Of a stretch of DNA of 8,661 bases, positions 6,996 through 8,661 are shown piece by piece (the stretch's first letter is position 1; every line of letters starts with the position of its first letter). Origin of the DNA: Balneolaceae bacterium (GTDB taxonomy: Bacteria > Bacteroidota > Rhodothermia > Balneolales > Balneolaceae); NCBI GenBank assembly GCA_007123785.1, contig SLGL01000003.1, forward strand, positions 1-8,661, given 5' to 3'. A program made the position numbers and the translations under genes. The notes under the pieces were generated by a model. It saw only the letters and a program-made list of their open reading frames with translations. It was not told the origin of the DNA and did not search any database.

Positions 6996-8506
6996 AATTT
7001 GGGAATAACTTTTTGTTTAAAAGGCCCTTCAAGTGACTTCATTTTCTTTCTCAAAGAGATCCCCATTAAAATATTCAGAATAAAGAGAGTCAGAATGTGG
7101 TACCAGACATAATTTTCTATCACCAAAAATGTAAACACCCCCAAAATCATCACGATGAATACTGATGAAAATGTAACAGAGGCCGGAAGTACCGGGTTCG
7201 ACACCGACATAACACTTACCTCTTCGATTTTACTATAGTTGTTGATACTGCTGCTCAAAATATAGTGAAGGAAGATAAGTGCAATCAAAAAGATACCAAG
7301 GTGAGTCTGGATCATAACCGGAATAGACTCGATAAATATCGGTACGGCAATCAGTACGATTGATGCACCACCTAATGTAACCAAAAGTGCTGCATAAATC
7401 CGCTGGTTCACAATGTCGTTCACTTTCATAGGAAGCTGAAGTGAGAGCAGCAATTCGCGGTTTTCAAATCCATACATGTTAGTCATCAGTACCATCAGAA
7501 AAATAATCGGGATCAGCGTAAGAAAAACCCCAATAATGTAGGTTCCGTCACCCAGCAGAATGATGTAGGGAAATACAAAAATGTATGTAATTAAAAGCTG
7601 AATTTTGCTGTACTTATGACTCCAGACCGTGTAGAAATACTTACCCCCTTCGTGTCCCAGCCATTTAGTGAAGCTTGCCAGGTGGCTTTTACTTCTTTTT
7701 GAAGATGTTTGTGCTGGTGTAAGAAGTGCTTTCTTTGTATTCAGATACATGTCTTGATGCAGCATAAACAGAAGCATTAAAAGAATTATTAAAACAAAAA
7801 TCTGTTCAAAGCGAAAGGTAAGTTCGGCTGCAATATAGTAAAAAATGTAGCCTGGCGTGTAGTAAAGCCAGCCTAAATAAGTATCTGCTGCCTCTTGCGG
7901 TGACTGGATATACCTGGTAAAATCGAAATTTATTGCGAGTATGATTATCAGAATAACGAGGGTAACTGCGATCCCTCCGACATGTTTGAATTTATCGGCA
8001 AAGTAGATGCGAAATCGCCATTTCAGAGAGTTGATCAATCCGTAATTTACAAGTATCAGCATAAAAACGGCTATAACCTGAATGTACGAATCCGCCAGAA
8101 AAACGAGATAGGCGAGCCAGAAAAACTGAAACATCAGATTAACGGGATGAAAAAAACCGGCTATATTCAGATAGTTGGATAGTTTATTTACGGGATAACC
8201 AAGAGCAAGGAGTTTGCGGTTATCATTAAGACGAAGACGATTTATTTTTGTAAAGAATATTTGCGAAACCCAAAGAGCATTTACAAAAATCAAACTGGAC
8301 ATTTTCTGGATTTCAGGGGTTATCCACGGATAGAAATGCTGTGCCTGTTCCGCATCGGAAGTGAACAGTAAAATGAGAATAACCCCCAAAAACTGCCCCA
8401 CTACAAGCAAGATAAAAAGTGAATAGAACAGAATAGCCGCTACCTCAAGGCCCTGTAGAGAGCGCCACCATAGTTTTGCGTTTAATATTGCAAACCTTTT
8501 CAGCAT
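6980..8506 (-). CDS. Polytopic membrane protein, putative ABC-2-type exporter permease
   Basis: 508 residues, very hydrophobic, with roughly 11 to 13 membrane segments by eye (about 22-48, 70-86, 118-137, 141-158, 177-194, 234-250, 304-318, 322-342, 371-392, 401-420, 443-463, 466-484). The segments fall in two halves separated by a basic, Ser/Lys-rich soluble stretch (about 251-300). The second half carries a GFENRELLLSLQLP segment (346-359), a kind of cytoplasmic element near the end of a helix that is common in ABC-2-like permeases. It has no recognisable soluble enzyme domain. The ATG at 8506 is preceded by AGG seven bases away, a weak Shine-Dalgarno. The 16-base overlap with the ATPase gene assigns it as that protein's membrane partner. 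It may belong to one of the uncharacterised Bacteroidota permease families (DUF5687-like is a guess). Transported substrate unknown. Confidence 0.8.
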   Translation of the reverse strand: MLKRFAILNAKLWWRSLQGLEVAAILFYSLFILLVVGQFLGVILILLFTSDAEQAQHFYPWITPEIQKMSSLIFVNALWVSQIFFTKINRLRLNDNRKLLALGYPVNKLSNYLNIAGFFHPVNLMFQFFWLAYLVFLADSYIQVIAVFMLILVNYGLINSLKWRFRIYFADKFKHVGGIAVTLVILIIILAINFDFTRYIQSPQEAADTYLGWLYYTPGYIFYYIAAELTFRFEQIFVLIILLMLLFMLHQDMYLNTKKALLTPAQTSSKRSKSHLASFTKWLGHEGGKYFYTVWSHKYSKIQLLITYIFVFPYIILLGDGTYIIGVFLTLIPIIFLMVLMTNMYGFENRELLLSLQLPMKVNDIVNQRIYAALLVTLGGASIVLIAVPIFIESIPVMIQTHLGIFLIALIFLHYILSSSINNYSKIEEVSVMSVSNPVLPASVTFSSVFIVMILGVFTFLVIENYVWYHILTLFILNILMGISLRKKMKSLEGPFKQKVIPKLWNEL

Positions 8507-8522
8507 CTAATAACCTGCCACC

Positions 8523-8661
8523 GCAGTGGGTCAAAATCGTTTAAAAATAATTAGAAAAATTAGGGAAGAGTGTTTTTCTTCAGGTTGCTGTATTAACCGG
8601 TTTCGTAACGCTTCTTTCCGGGTTTATGAACAATATCGGAGCGCTTGCGCTGCTCCTTCCC
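8523..8661 (+). pseudogene. 5'-truncated, probably frameshifted SLC13-type permease fragment
   Basis: From about 8551 to the window end one plus-strand frame reads GKSVFLQVAVL, then TGFVTLLSGFMNN, then IGALALLLP. This matches the conserved Ser-Asn-Asn helical hairpin seen in SLC13/ArsB-like (IT superfamily) permeases. Two in-frame TAA codons lie at 8542-8544 and 8548-8550, and no ATG, GTG or TTG occurs between them and the motif. Another frame just upstream (8523-8570) reads AVGQNRLKIIRKIREE, plausible as the preceding part of such a protein, which would imply a frameshift near 8570. The ~90 N-terminal residues expected before this point would have to lie inside the intact ABC permease gene, where none is seen. 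It is therefore likely a remnant. An ATG at 8626 would begin inside the conserved motif. The fragment runs off the window, so the downstream state is unknown. Confidence 0.5.

Noticed and set aside
8638..8658. Imperfect GC-rich hairpin near the window end
   Set aside because: It lies inside the coding-like SLC13 motif and has no T-tract; the symmetry follows from repeated Ala/Leu codons.

Overview
The window looks like ordinary chromosome of a Bacteroidota- or Balneolota-type bacterium. This is inferred from A-rich leaders in front of start codons instead of clear Shine-Dalgarno sites at several genes, a short lipoprotein signal peptide with a relaxed lipobox followed by acidic residues, moderate GC, and the style of the protein families. 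No database was consulted, so the lineage is an inference.

Layout. Positions 8-1939 (+) encode a membrane-anchored M48 zinc metallopeptidase with a long C-terminal extension ending in a TerB-like segment. It converges on a minus-strand DUF885-family lipoprotein (2200-3945). The 260-base gap between their 3' ends holds two copies of a REP-like hairpin repeat. Upstream of the lipoprotein is a 302-base gap (3946-4247) with a leader hairpin and, further up, a perfect 15-base inverted repeat. Then comes a minus-strand pair with a 17-base overlap: a GalU-type UTP-sugar-1-phosphate uridylyltransferase (5251-6144) followed by a GHMP sugar kinase resembling plant glucuronokinases (4248-5267). After an 89-base gap containing a dyad there is a second overlapping minus-strand pair: a polytopic ABC-2-like permease (6980-8506) followed by its ABC ATPase (6234-6995). 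The last ~140 bases (+) carry a recognisable piece of an SLC13-type permease with no usable start and an apparent frameshift, probably a gene remnant.

How the genes fit together. The permease and ATPase should form one two-component ABC transporter of unknown substrate. The uridylyltransferase and kinase would make a two-step salvage route, free sugar to sugar-1-phosphate to UDP-sugar, and if the kinase is truly glucuronokinase-like the product would be UDP-glucuronate. This is the most interesting biochemical hypothesis here. No phage, CRISPR, tRNA, rRNA or intact mobile element was seen.
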